Part shown: positions 42,334-51,167 of the stretch, piece by piece
Position numbering within the stretch: position 1 is the stretch's first letter
Layout of the letters: every line of letters begins with the position of its first letter
NCBI RefSeq assembly: GCF_000696225.1
Contig: NZ_BAWN01000013.1
Location: 124,001 to 188,000, forward strand
Source of the DNA: Serpentinimonas barnesii
GTDB lineage: Bacteria; Pseudomonadota; Gammaproteobacteria; Burkholderiales; Burkholderiaceae_C
Direction of reading: 5' to 3'
Length of the DNA stretch: 64,000 nucleotides
The notes under the pieces: model-generated
What the model saw: the letters and a program-made list of their open reading frames with translations, nothing else
Told to the model about the DNA's origin: nothing
The model's database searches: none
Translations under genes and position numbers: made by a program

Positions 42334-43956
42334 CTAGGCAGAGCGGCCTTTGAGCGCAAAGAGTCCTTGGGGGCGCTTTTGGATGATCAGGATGATCAGC
42401 ACCAGCACGGCGATTTTGGCCAGCACCGCACCAGCCCAACCTTCGATAAATTTATTGACTATGCCCAAGCCCAGCGCGGCATACACGGCCCCAGCCAACT
42501 GCCCTACCCCGCCCAGAACCACCACCATAAAAGAGTCGATGATGTATTGCTGCCCCAAATCCGGCGCCACGTTGCCTATTTGGCTGACTGCCACGCCCGC
42601 CAGCCCGGCAATGCCTGAACCAAAAGCAAATGCCATGGTATCCACCCGTGCCGTATTAACGCCCATGCAGGCCGCCATGGGCCGGTTTTGCGTCACACCG
42701 CGAACAAACAGACCCATACGGGTGCGCCCTATGAACAGCGCCACACCGATCACCACCGCAGCGGCAAATGCAATAATGAAAATTCGGTTCCATGGCAGCG
42801 TCAGGCCGCTCATCACTTCAATGCCGCCGCTCATCCATTGCGGGCTCACCACGGCCACGTTTTGCGCACCAAAGCTGCTGCGCACCAATTGAATCAATAT
42901 CAAACTCAGGCCCCAAGTCGCCAGCAAGGTCTCGAGCGGGCGCCCATAGAGCCAGCGAATCACGCCGCGCTCCATCAGCGCCCCCACCAGCGCGGCCGCC
43001 AAGAAGGCAATCGGCAGGGCGGCGAGCAAATACCACTCGAACCAACCCGGCAGAAACTGCTGAAACAAGGCGTGCACCACAAAGGTGGCGTAAGCGCCGA
43101 TCATGATCAGCTCGCCGTGCGCCATGTTAATGACGCCCAACAGCCCGTAGGTAATGGCCAAACCAAGCGCGACCAACAGCAATATTGAGCCCAGGCTGAT
43201 GCCCGTAAACACCTGCCGCACCACCTCGGCCAGTGCGAGCGAACGGTCTATAGCGGCCACCGCCGTGCGCAAGGCCTGTTGCACCGCCGGGTCGCGCTCT
43301 CGCTCCAGTTGTTCGGCTAGGCGGTTGCGCACCAAGGGCTGCCCCAGTTCGGCCAGCACCTGAGCCGCCGCCAAGCGCTGATCCGCGTCGCTGCTGCCCA
43401 GCCTAGCCACGGCTTGCGCCTGCTCCAACACCAGCTGAGCTGGTGCCGCCAAGCGCTGCCCGTATGGGGGCAACAAGGCGCGCTCAATCTGTGCCGCCAG
43501 CACCGGATCGGGGCGCGTCAACTGGCTTTCGCGCAGCCGCTGCGCTGCCGCCTGCTGGCGCCCGGGATCGGGGTCAAACAAATCCAACACAGCCAGCGAC
43601 TGCTCCAAGGCGTTGCGCAGCCGGTTGTTGATCATCACCGCCACAGCGCCCGCACCGTCAACTGCCGCACCGGTTACGGCGTCGGTCCAGCGCCCCTTGT
43701 CTTCGATCAACACCTGCTGCCCCTGCACCTGCACCGATTCGCGTGCCATCGCCCGTATCAGCTCGTGAGCGCGCTGACTGTCTGATAAAGCCAGCCGATT
43801 CAGCGCCTCGATGCGTGTTGCGGTCTCGCCCTCTGCCAAGGCCCAAGCGTCTTCGGGGCTGAGCGCATGCGCCGCAGCCGACCAGAACGTCCAGAGAAAC
43901 AGCAGGCACCAGCCCAGGCGCCTTCTGCTTGCAAACGGTGTGGTCGTGACTGACAT
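42334..43956 (-). CDS. urtB: urea ABC transporter permease UrtB with periplasmic N-terminal domain
   Basis: This 540-residue protein has a signal-like N-terminus (WCLLFLWTFWSAAAHALS), about 210 residues of helical periplasmic domain with HEAT-like repeats, and then a LivH-type permease. Permease motifs are GLAITYGLLGVINMAHGELI, QNRPMAACMGVNTARVDT and VVVLGGVGQLAGAVYAALGL. The extra N-terminal domain is normal for proteobacterial UrtB. It lies 18 bases after urtA. Confidence 0.95.
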   Translation of the reverse strand: MSVTTTPFASRRRLGWCLLFLWTFWSAAAHALSPEDAWALAEGETATRIEALNRLALSDSQRAHELIRAMARESVQVQGQQVLIEDKGRWTDAVTGAAVDGAGAVAVMINNRLRNALEQSLAVLDLFDPDPGRQQAAAQRLRESQLTRPDPVLAAQIERALLPPYGQRLAAPAQLVLEQAQAVARLGSSDADQRLAAAQVLAELGQPLVRNRLAEQLERERDPAVQQALRTAVAAIDRSLALAEVVRQVFTGISLGSILLLVALGLAITYGLLGVINMAHGELIMIGAYATFVVHALFQQFLPGWFEWYLLAALPIAFLAAALVGALMERGVIRWLYGRPLETLLATWGLSLILIQLVRSSFGAQNVAVVSPQWMSGGIEVMSGLTLPWNRIFIIAFAAAVVIGVALFIGRTRMGLFVRGVTQNRPMAACMGVNTARVDTMAFAFGSGIAGLAGVAVSQIGNVAPDLGQQYIIDSFMVVVLGGVGQLAGAVYAALGLGIVNKFIEGWAGAVLAKIAVLVLIILIIQKRPQGLFALKGRSA

Positions 43957-43974
43957 TGCGGATTTCGCTTGGGT

Positions 43975-45261
43975 TTAGCGGGTGCGCTGCGGGGTTTCGG
44001 GGCGGCGGTCATTGCCCTCAATAAACGGGCTCCAAGGCTGTGCCCGAACCGTGGTGCGGGTGCGCCAGACCACGTTGAATTGCCCGTCGGCACGCACCTC
44101 ACCAATGAAGACGGGCTTGTGCAGGTGGTGGTTGCGGTCGTCCATGCGCACCTGAAAACCGCTGGGAGCTTGAAAGGTCTGCCCGCGCATGGCCACTCGC
44201 ACCCGATCGACTTCGATCGAGCGGGCCTGCTCCACCGCCTGTCGCCACATATTGATGCCTATGTAGGTGGCCTCCATCGGGTCGTTGGTGAGCGGGCGCT
44301 CACGGTGACCCGCAATGTTGCGGGCGCGCGCAAAGGCCGTCCATTTGCGGATGAACTCGGTATTGGCGGGGTTTTGCAGGCTCATGAAGTAGTTCCAAGC
44401 CGCCAAATGCCCCACCAGGGGCCGGGTATCGACACCGCGCAACTCCTCCTCACCGACGCTAAAGGCCACCACCGGCACGTCGGTGGCGCGCAAGCCCTGA
44501 TTGCCCAACTCGCGGTAGAAGGGCACATTGGAGTCGCCGTTGATGGTGGAAATGACCGCAGTTTTGACGCCCTGACCCGCAAATTGCCGAATGCGGGCAA
44601 TAATGGTCTGGTAGTCGCTGTGCCCAAAGGGCGTGTATTCCTCCATGATGTCGGCGCTGCCCACACCCTTGGAGCGCAGAAAGGCGCGCAGGATGCGGTT
44701 GGTGGTGCGCGGATACACGTAGTCGGTGCCCAGCAGCACAAAGCGACGCGCCGCCCCGCCGTCGGGGCTCATGAGGTACTCCACGGCAGGTATGGCCTGC
44801 TGGTTGGGGGCGGCACCGGTGTAAAACACGTTGGGGCTCATTTCTTCGCCCTCGTATTGGACCGGGTAATACAGCAGCCCGTTGAGCTCTTCAAAAACCG
44901 GCAACACGGACTTGCGGCTCACCGAGGTCCAGCAGCCAAACACAGCCGCCACCCGGTCTTGCGTGAGCAATTGGCGCGCGCGCTCGGCAAACAGGGGCCA
45001 ATTGGAGGCGGGATCGACCACCACGGCCTCCAGCCTGCGGCCCAGCACCCCGCCGCGACCGTTGATTTCTTCAACCGCCATCAGCACGGTGTCTTTGAGC
45101 ACCGTCTCGGAAATGGCCATGGTCCCAGACAAGCTGTGCAAAACGCCGATTCGAATCGGCGCATTGGTGTTGGCAAGGGCTGCGCTGGCGCCCAAAGCGC
45201 CCACGCTGCTGGCGGCCGCTGCGGCAGAAATTGCTTTTAAGGTGGTGCGTCGCTGCATCAT
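43975..45261 (-). CDS. urtA: urea ABC transporter substrate-binding protein UrtA
   Basis: This 428-residue periplasmic binding protein has a leader with MMQRRTTLKAISAAAAAS. Urt/Fmd-type signatures are IRIGVLHSLSGTMAISE, AVFGCWTSVSRKSVLPVFEE, LYYPVQYEGEEMSPNVFYTG and ATYIGINMWRQAVEQA. It captures urea and heads urtABCDE. GGAG lies seven bases before the start codon. Upstream on the same strand is the LuxR-type regulator, separated by 161 bases containing a perfect inverted repeat. Confidence 0.96.
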   Translation of the reverse strand: MMQRRTTLKAISAAAAASSVGALGASAALANTNAPIRIGVLHSLSGTMAISETVLKDTVLMAVEEINGRGGVLGRRLEAVVVDPASNWPLFAERARQLLTQDRVAAVFGCWTSVSRKSVLPVFEELNGLLYYPVQYEGEEMSPNVFYTGAAPNQQAIPAVEYLMSPDGGAARRFVLLGTDYVYPRTTNRILRAFLRSKGVGSADIMEEYTPFGHSDYQTIIARIRQFAGQGVKTAVISTINGDSNVPFYRELGNQGLRATDVPVVAFSVGEEELRGVDTRPLVGHLAAWNYFMSLQNPANTEFIRKWTAFARARNIAGHRERPLTNDPMEATYIGINMWRQAVEQARSIEVDRVRVAMRGQTFQAPSGFQVRMDDRNHHLHKPVFIGEVRADGQFNVVWRTRTTVRAQPWSPFIEGNDRRPETPQRTR

Positions 45262-45370
45262 TCAAAACTCCGGTTTGCAAGCCAAACATTCCCGGTTCAC
45301 CTGCGGGGCTAGACTGGGCAGATGGGCCGTGATCGAGACTTCATGGTAGGCAAGCCGGGGCCCGCTGTCT

Positions 45371-45388
45371 GTACGCCGGATGGCGTAC
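45371..45388. promoter_or_regulatory. perfect 7-bp inverted repeat between the LuxR-type gene and urtA
   Basis: GTACGCC-GGAT-GGCGTAC forms a seven-pair dyad with a four-base centre, 34 bases after the regulator's stop and 110 bases before urtA. No T-run follows, so it is either an operator for a dimeric regulator or a weak processing/termination stem. Confidence 0.5.
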
Positions 45389-45422
45389 GCAATCGGTCTT
45401 GGGCAAGAACCGACCCCCGCTT

Positions 45423-46439
45423 CTAGTGCAGCAATGAAGCCGCGTGCCCGCGCCCGCCGCGACCCAGTGCCATAGCCGCCGCCGCCGTTCGGGTTTCCAC
45501 GCCCAGCTTGGCGTACAGCCTCTCGGTGTGCTTTTTCACCGTAGCTGGGCTAGAACCCAAAATGTCGCCTATGTCGCGGTTGGTCTTGCCTTGCGTGACC
45601 CAGTACAGCACCTCGGCCTCGCGCGCGGTCAGACCAAAACACTGGCCCAGACTTTGCTGGGTAACGGCCATCGATTGCTCCGCCATCACCACCAACCAGC
45701 CATCGTGCCGCTCAGGCTCTGCCGGCTCGCCCTCCTCGCACATGCTGCCATGCAAGCGCAAGCTCAAACGGCAGTCACCTCGGTCCACATGCATGCGCGC
45801 CAACTCACCCAGCCGCCCGGCTGGGGTGACACCGCCCTGTAGGTTTTTTTTCATCCAGCGCAGCACCGGCTCTGGCACCACGGGTGGCCGCGTGCCAAAG
45901 TAGCGCCACAGCAGCTCTTGGGCCAAGGGAGTGTGCCAAAGCAAATTGGCATCATGCAGCCGGATGTTCAGGCTGGCGTAGCCAAACGCATCAAGCGCCG
46001 ACAAGGCCTGGCGGTTCACATGCTCCTGGGCCCGTGCGGCCCGCGCGGCCCGACAGTGCACCTGCAAGCGCGCCAGCAAGTCGGTCATGCGGGCGGGCAT
46101 CAGCAAATGGTCGGATGCGCCGGCCTCGTAAGCGCTGGCCACGCTGGCCTGGCTGCCGTCGTTGAGCAACAGCAGCACCGGCAGGTGTCTGGTGGCGCTG
46201 GAATGCCGGAGCCGGCGCACCCAGTCGAGCCCGCTGGCAGCAGGCCATTCGGCCGCCAACACGATCGAATCTGGCTGCATCTGCGCCGCCCGTTGCGGCA
46301 CCAAGCCGCCATCGTGAACCAGATCCACCTGATAGCCTGATTCTTCGAGCCCCTCCTGCATCGCCTCCAAGGGTTCGCAGGCAGGTGTGGCGAGCAACAC
46401 CACAGGGGGCGTGGGTTGACGAATGTGTGGTTTTGACAT
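45423..46439 (-). CDS. LuxR-type regulator with degenerate receiver domain
   Basis: This 338-residue protein has a receiver-like fold (about 15-135) that lacks the key residues. The acidic pair is replaced (LLATPACEP), the phospho-acceptor Asp position is Ala in [11 protein letters not shown], and the conserved Lys is Met in HLLMPARM. A middle region of unknown function follows. The C-terminal GerE helix-turn-helix is intact ([40 protein letters not shown]). The start at 46439 has GGAG five bases upstream. It is placed between urtA (same strand) and divergent ureA, so it probably regulates them without phosphorylation. Confidence 0.85.
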   Translation of the reverse strand: MSKPHIRQPTPPVVLLATPACEPLEAMQEGLEESGYQVDLVHDGGLVPQRAAQMQPDSIVLAAEWPAASGLDWVRRLRHSSATRHLPVLLLLNDGSQASVASAYEAGASDHLLMPARMTDLLARLQVHCRAARAARAQEHVNRQALSALDAFGYASLNIRLHDANLLWHTPLAQELLWRYFGTRPPVVPEPVLRWMKKNLQGGVTPAGRLGELARMHVDRGDCRLSLRLHGSMCEEGEPAEPERHDGWLVVMAEQSMAVTQQSLGQCFGLTAREAEVLYWVTQGKTNRDIGDILGSSPATVKKHTERLYAKLGVETRTAAAAMALGRGGRGHAASLLH

Positions 46440-46470
46440 AGCGGCTCCGGTAGCTTGCGCCCGCATACGA

Positions 46471-46486
46471 TGCAAAAGCCGGGCCA
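46471..46486 (-). promoter_or_regulatory. sigma-54-type promoter of the LuxR-type regulator gene
   Basis: On the minus strand the bases read TGGCCC-GGCTT-TTGCA, one base off in the -24 element and fully matching in the -12, with GG-N10-GC spacing. Predicted start is near 46460, leaving 21 bases to the ATG, enough for the GGAG ribosome site. Confidence 0.55.
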
Positions 46487-46539
46487 AGAACCACCGCAAT
46501 CGTCCAAGCGCCACGGTTTCGACTCAATCGCCTTGGGCT

Positions 46540-46555
46540 TGGCATGCAGATTGCT
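46540..46555 (+). promoter_or_regulatory. sigma-54-type promoter motif before ureA
   Basis: TGGCAT-GCAGA-TTGCT matches the -24/-12 consensus with one change. The predicted start (about 46566) falls directly before the ureA ATG at 46567, so it would give a leaderless message. A GGAA ribosome-like site at 46557-46560 argues for a longer transcript, so the motif may be fortuitous. Confidence 0.4.
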
Positions 46556-46566
46556 TGGAAATGCAC

Positions 46567-46869
46567 ATGGAACTCTCACCGCGTGAAAAAGACAAGCTGC
46601 TGATTTTTACCGCTGCCCTGCTGGCTGAACGCCGCCGTGCGCGCGGGCTGGCGCTCAACTACCCGGAGGCGGTGGCGCTGATCTCGGCCGCCGTCCTAGA
46701 GGGTGCACGCGACGGCAAAACGGTGGCCGCATTGATGAGCGAAGGCCGCACCGTTTTGGGGCGCTCCGACGTGATGGAGGGCGTGCCCGAGATGATTCCC
46801 GAGATTCAAATCGAAGCCACCTTCCCCGACGGCACCAAATTGGTGACCGTGCACCAACCCATTACTTGA
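46567..46869 (+). CDS. ureA: urease gamma subunit UreA
   Basis: This 100-residue protein has the standard length. It opens [20 protein letters not shown], contains [20 protein letters not shown], and ends [13 protein letters not shown]. It forms the urease trimer-of-heterotrimers with UreB and UreC and is first in the ureA-x-B-C-E-F-G operon. GGAA lies six bases before the chosen ATG; a second ATG two codons earlier is possible. Confidence 0.97.
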   Translation: MELSPREKDKLLIFTAALLAERRRARGLALNYPEAVALISAAVLEGARDGKTVAALMSEGRTVLGRSDVMEGVPEMIPEIQIEATFPDGTKLVTVHQPIT

Positions 46870-46880
46870 TTGCAGGAGCG

Positions 46881-47063
46881 ATGACGATGAAAACCTTGCG
46901 CACCCCAATACTGTTGGCTGCCTGCCTGTCCCTGACCCCAGCGTGGGCCCATGAAGGCCATGGGCTGCTTGGGCCGCACTGGCATGCCTCCGACTTGTCT
47001 GGGCTGCTGGCTGTGGCGGCCATCGTGGTGGTGGGGGCAGCCCTCTGGTGTTTGCGCAAATGA
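46881..47063 (+). CDS. small His-containing membrane protein in the urease operon, function unknown
   Basis: This 60-residue protein starts with [20 protein letters not shown], a signal peptide. A short periplasmic stretch with five histidines follows ([16 protein letters not shown]), then one C-terminal span ([19 protein letters not shown]). GGAG lies upstream. It sits between ureA and ureB with 11- and 10-base gaps, so it is co-translated with urease. The histidines suggest metal (nickel) contact at the membrane, but this is inference. The coding pattern and ribosome site support a real gene. Confidence 0.75.
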   Translation: MTMKTLRTPILLAACLSLTPAWAHEGHGLLGPHWHASDLSGLLAVAAIVVVGAALWCLRK

Positions 47064-47073
47064 AAGGGTCGAA

Positions 47074-47379
47074 ATGATCCCCGGCCAGTATTTCCTTGAG
47101 CCCGGCGAACTCGAACTCAACCCCGGTCGGCGCACCCTTGCGCTGGTGGTGGGCAACAGCGCCGATCGCCCGATCCAAGTCGGCTCGCACTACCACTTTG
47201 CCGAAGTCAACCGGGCGCTGGTGTTTGACCGGGCGGCTGCACGCGGCATGCGCCTAAACATTGCCAGCGGCACCGCCGTGCGCTTCGAGCCCGGTCAGCA
47301 ACGCACGGTCGAACTGGTGGATCTGGGCGGCGACCGGGTGGTGTACGGCTTTTTGGGCCAGGTTCAAGGCCCACTCTAA
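47074..47379 (+). CDS. ureB: urease beta subunit UreB
   Basis: This 101-residue protein has the family sequence [38 protein letters not shown] and [13 protein letters not shown]. Length is normal. The start is the ATG at 47074, 10 bases after the small membrane-protein gene. Confidence 0.97.
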   Translation: MIPGQYFLEPGELELNPGRRTLALVVGNSADRPIQVGSHYHFAEVNRALVFDRAAARGMRLNIASGTAVRFEPGQQRTVELVDLGGDRVVYGFLGQVQGPL

Positions 47380-47414
47380 AAACTTCCCCACCCACCGCAG
47401 GAGTCCTTCGCAAC

Positions 47415-49160
47415 ATGGCAACCCTTTCTCGCACCGCCTACGCCGACATGCTGGGACCCACCGTGGGCGACCGCGTGCGGCTGGCTGACACGGATTTGAT
47501 CATCGAAGTCGAAGCCGACTGCACCCTGCGCGCCGGCGGCTATGGCGAGGAGGTCAAATTCGGGGGCGGAAAAACCATCCGCGACGGCATGGGTCAGAGC
47601 CAGCGCAGCCGGGCCGAAGGGGCGGTCGATCTGGTCATCACCAACGCGCTGATCATCGACCACTGGGGCATCGTAAAAGCCGACATCGGCATTCGGGGCA
47701 GCCGCATCGTGGGCATCGGCAAGGCGGGCAATCCCGATGTCCAGTCCGGCGTCGACATTCTCATCGGGCCCGGCACCGAGGTGCTGGCGGCCGAGGGCCT
47801 AATCGTCACTGCCGGGGGCTACGACAGCCACATCCATTTCATTTGTCCGCAGCAGATCGAGCACGCCCTGATGTCGGGCATCACCACCATGACCGGCGGC
47901 GGCACCGGCCCGAACACCGGCACCAACGCCACCACCTGCACACCCGGCCCTTGGCACATGGAGCGCATGTTGCAGGCCGCCGATGCGTTTCCCATGAACC
48001 TTGGATTTTTGGGCAAGGGCAACGCCAGCCAGCCACGCGGCATACTCGAACAAATCGAGGCGGGCGCCATCGGAACCAAGCTGCACGAAGACTGGGGCAG
48101 CACCATGGCCGCCATCGACACCGCGCTCGATGTGGCCGAAGCCACCGACACGCAGGTGGCAATTCACACCGACACGCTCAACGAATCGGGCTTTGTCGAA
48201 GACTCGATTGCTGCCTTCAAGGGCCGCACCATCCACTCCTTTCATTGCGAGGGTGCCGGCGGCGGGCACGCGCCCGACATCATGAAGGTGGTGGGCGAGG
48301 CCAATGTGCTGCCGTCCTCGACCAACCCAACCCGACCCTACACCGTCAACACGCTCGACGAACACGTTGACATGCTGATGGTCTGCCACCACCTCGACCA
48401 ATCGATACCCGAGGATTTGGCGTTTGCCGAGAGCCGCATCCGCAAGGAAACCATTGCCGCCGAAGACATCTTGCACGACCTCGGGGCCATCAGCATCATG
48501 AGCAGCGACAGCCAAGCCATGGGACGGGTGGGCGAGGTCATTACGCGCACGTGGCAAACGGCGCACAAAATGAAGCTGCAACGCGGCTGGCTCGCACCCC
48601 CTTCGTCAGAGCGCGGCGAGGTCCAGGCCAGCAGCCGCAACGACAACTTCCGCGTCAAACGCTACCTTGCCAAATACACCATCAACCCGGCCATCACCCA
48701 CGGCGTCAGCCACGAAATCGGATCGCTGGAGGTGGGCAAGTGGGCCGATCTGGTGCTCTGGAAACCGGCTTTTTTTGGTGTCAAGCCGGCCGTGATCCTC
48801 AAGGGTGGCTTGATCGCCGCCGCCGCCATGGGCGACCCGAACGCCTCAATCCCCACACCGCAGCCGGTGCATTTCCAACCCATGTTTGCCGCCTTTGGTC
48901 GCGCCATGCACCAGACCTCGCTGAGCTTTGTCTCGCAAGCCGCCTTGGCCGCCGATGTGGGTCGGCGTTATGGCTTGCAAAAGCCGCTGGTGGCCGTTAA
49001 GGGCTGCCGAACGGCCACCAAGCACTCAATGGTGCACAACGACTACCTGCCGGTGATGGAGATCGACCCCCAAACCTACGCCGTGCGCGCCGATGGCCTG
49101 CTGCTGAGCTGCGAGCCGCTGCAGGTGCTGCCCATGGCGCAGCGTTATTTTTTGTTCTGA
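47415..49160 (+). CDS. ureC: urease alpha (catalytic) subunit UreC
   Basis: This 581-residue catalytic subunit hydrolyses urea to ammonia and carbamate. Nickel-site residues are seen in HIHFICPQQ (near 137), the carbamylated Lys of GTKLHEDWG (near 222), and [14 protein letters not shown]. The flap Cys lies in MVCHHLD (near 324). It is slightly longer than most UreC (about 570) because of extra residues around 393-407 ([14 protein letters not shown]) before [10 protein letters not shown]. The rest aligns with standard urease, so activity is expected. Confidence 0.98.
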   Translation: MATLSRTAYADMLGPTVGDRVRLADTDLIIEVEADCTLRAGGYGEEVKFGGGKTIRDGMGQSQRSRAEGAVDLVITNALIIDHWGIVKADIGIRGSRIVGIGKAGNPDVQSGVDILIGPGTEVLAAEGLIVTAGGYDSHIHFICPQQIEHALMSGITTMTGGGTGPNTGTNATTCTPGPWHMERMLQAADAFPMNLGFLGKGNASQPRGILEQIEAGAIGTKLHEDWGSTMAAIDTALDVAEATDTQVAIHTDTLNESGFVEDSIAAFKGRTIHSFHCEGAGGGHAPDIMKVVGEANVLPSSTNPTRPYTVNTLDEHVDMLMVCHHLDQSIPEDLAFAESRIRKETIAAEDILHDLGAISIMSSDSQAMGRVGEVITRTWQTAHKMKLQRGWLAPPSSERGEVQASSRNDNFRVKRYLAKYTINPAITHGVSHEIGSLEVGKWADLVLWKPAFFGVKPAVILKGGLIAAAAMGDPNASIPTPQPVHFQPMFAAFGRAMHQTSLSFVSQAALAADVGRRYGLQKPLVAVKGCRTATKHSMVHNDYLPVMEIDPQTYAVRADGLLLSCEPLQVLPMAQRYFLF

Positions 49161-49167
49161 GCGCCTT

Positions 49168-49695
49168 ATGCTGCAAGCCATGCGATGCATTCCCGCAGCC
49201 CAAGGGCTCGCGGCCCCCGTCTTGAGGCGCGCCGCCTGCCTCACGCTGGATTGGGACCTGCGCCAAAAAAGCCGTTTCGAATGCACCGACTCGCAAGGTC
49301 GCCCGGTGGCGGTGTTCCTGCCACGCGGACAGGTGCTGCGCGGTGGCGACGCGCTGCTCACCCAAGACGGCACCCTGTTGCGCGTATTGGCCGCACCGCA
49401 GGCGGTGTTGCGCATCAGCGCCTGCCCCCGGCAGGGCCAGCCCTTGGATTTGGTGCGGGCCGCCTACCATTTGGGCAACCGGCATGTGCCCACCGAGTTG
49501 CAAGCGCAGTGGCTGCAAATTGAGCCCGACCATGTATTGGCCGAGATGTTGACGCACATGGGCTTGCACCTTGAGGCATTGCAGGCACCCTTTGAACCCG
49601 AGGCCGGCGCCTACGGGCAGCAAGGCCGCAGCGGGGCACACGCCCACGCCCACGCCCATTCCCATGCGCACGGCTGCGCGCACGACCACGGCTGA
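49168..49695 (+). CDS. ureE: urease accessory nickel chaperone UreE
   Basis: This 175-residue protein begins at the ATG at 49168, seven bases after ureC. The N-terminal UreE fold (LTLDWDLRQKSRFECTDSQ, FLPRGQVLRGGDALL) precedes the metal-binding domain with YHLGNRHVP and a His-rich tail (HAHAHAHSHAHGCAHDHG) expected to bind several nickel ions. Confidence 0.95.
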   Translation: MLQAMRCIPAAQGLAAPVLRRAACLTLDWDLRQKSRFECTDSQGRPVAVFLPRGQVLRGGDALLTQDGTLLRVLAAPQAVLRISACPRQGQPLDLVRAAYHLGNRHVPTELQAQWLQIEPDHVLAEMLTHMGLHLEALQAPFEPEAGAYGQQGRSGAHAHAHAHSHAHGCAHDHG

Positions 49696-49704
49696 GGCGC
49701 AACC

Positions 49705-50424
49705 ATGCCACCCTCCTCCCCAACCGTCCCCATGCACGACGACGACAGCTTGCTCGCGCTGCTTTGGATGGCCTCTCCGACTTTGCCGATTGGCGGCTTC
49801 TCTTATTCCGAAGGGCTGGAAGCCGCGGTCGATGCCGGTCTGGTGCACGACGAGACCAGCGCCGCCGACTGGCTGTGTGATCAACTCTGGCTGACGCAGG
49901 CCCGCTGCGACTTGGCGGTGCTCGGGCAAGCCTTGACGGCCTGGCGCGCCAGCGACTGGGAGCGCCTGCAAGCACTCGATCAATGGGTGCGCCTGACCCG
50001 CGAAAGCGCCGAGCTGCGGCTGCAAAGCGAGCAGATGGGGCGCTCCTTGATGGAATGGGTCAAGACCTTGCGCTTGCCCGAATGCCCCCCTGCAGGGCTG
50101 CCCCAATCGCTTGCATCCCCCACCTACCCGGTGGCTTTTGCCTACGGTTTGTGGCTGCGCCTGCCCTCCACCGCCCCAGTGCGTGCGGGTGTGCTGTGTG
50201 CGGCGTTTGCTTGGGCTGAAAACATGGTGCAAGCCGCCATCAAGGCCATACCCTTGGGCCAAGGCGCCGGCCAACGCGTGCTGGCCCAAGTGTGCCTATC
50301 GATTCCCCAGGCCGTCACCGAGGCGCTGCAAACCCATGACGCGCAACGCCAAGCCTTTAGCCCGATGTGGGCCATTCTGTCGGCCCGCCACGAAACCCAA
50401 TACTCCCGTCTGTTCAGATCATGA
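49705..50424 (+). CDS. ureF: urease accessory protein UreF
   Basis: This 239-residue helical protein has the UreF motifs [20 protein letters not shown] and [17 protein letters not shown] near residue 137, as well as [14 protein letters not shown]. It bridges UreD and UreG in the activation complex. The ATG at 49732 (MHDDDSLL) is an alternative start nine codons later. The stop overlaps the ureG start by four bases. Confidence 0.95.
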   Translation: MPPSSPTVPMHDDDSLLALLWMASPTLPIGGFSYSEGLEAAVDAGLVHDETSAADWLCDQLWLTQARCDLAVLGQALTAWRASDWERLQALDQWVRLTRESAELRLQSEQMGRSLMEWVKTLRLPECPPAGLPQSLASPTYPVAFAYGLWLRLPSTAPVRAGVLCAAFAWAENMVQAAIKAIPLGQGAGQRVLAQVCLSIPQAVTEALQTHDAQRQAFSPMWAILSARHETQYSRLFRS

Positions 50425-51077
50425 ATCCTGCCGCTTTGCACCACATACCGGGCCGCACCAAAACCCTGCCCCCGCTGCGCGTCGGAATCGGGGGGCCGGT
50501 CGGTTGCGGCAAAACCACCTTGCTCGAAATGCTGTGCAAGGCCATGCGCGGACAGCACGAGTTGGTCGCCATCACCAACGACATCTACACCAAGGAAGAC
50601 CAGCGCCTGCTCACCCTGAGCGGCGCCTTGCCCGCCGAGCGCATCATGGGCGTAGAAACCGGCGGCTGCCCGCACACCGCGATTCGCGAAGACGCTTCGA
50701 TCAACCTCGAAGCCATTGACCGCATGCTGGCGCAGTTTCCAAATGCAGACATCGTTTTCATTGAAAGCGGGGGCGACAACTTGGCCGCCACCTTCAGCCC
50801 CGAGCTGAGCGATCTCACCTTGTACGTGATCGACGTGGCGGCGGGCGAAAAAATTCCCCGCAAAGGCGGGCCGGGCATCACCAAAAGCGATCTGCTGATC
50901 ATCAACAAAATCGATCTGGCCCCCCACGTGGGCGCCAGCCTCGAGGTGATGCAAACCGACACCGCGCGCATGCGCCCAGACGCCGTGCGCCGCCCGTGGC
51001 TGATGACCAACCTCAAAACCTTGCAAGGTGTGGCGGACGTGGTCGCTTTCATCGAACAACGCGGTCTGCTGCGGTAG
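50421..51077 (+). CDS. ureG: urease accessory GTPase UreG
   Basis: This 218-residue SIMIBI GTPase has P-loop [15 protein letters not shown] (near 24-38), [14 protein letters not shown], the nickel-binding CPH motif in [30 protein letters not shown], and base-recognition [10 protein letters not shown]. It drives nickel insertion into urease. The ATG at 50421 overlaps the ureF stop. Confidence 0.97.
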   Translation: MNPAALHHIPGRTKTLPPLRVGIGGPVGCGKTTLLEMLCKAMRGQHELVAITNDIYTKEDQRLLTLSGALPAERIMGVETGGCPHTAIREDASINLEAIDRMLAQFPNADIVFIESGGDNLAATFSPELSDLTLYVIDVAAGEKIPRKGGPGITKSDLLIINKIDLAPHVGASLEVMQTDTARMRPDAVRRPWLMTNLKTLQGVADVVAFIEQRGLLR

Positions 51078-51167
51078 ATGCGCCGCCAGCGCCTAGGGCG
51101 CGCCGCCAATCTGTGCTATACCTGAGCCATTCGTGCGCCTGCCGCACCCGTTCAGGAGCAACACCCC

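Noticed and set aside
45349-45416. Two GC-N10-CC arrangements that could be sigma-54 promoters for urtA
   Set aside because: Their -24 elements (CGGGCC and GGGGTC) are poor matches; kept out of the feature list.
51089-51101. Short hairpin GCGCC-TAG-GGCGC after ureG as a terminator
   Set aside because: Only five pairs and no T-run; such stems are frequent by chance at this GC content.
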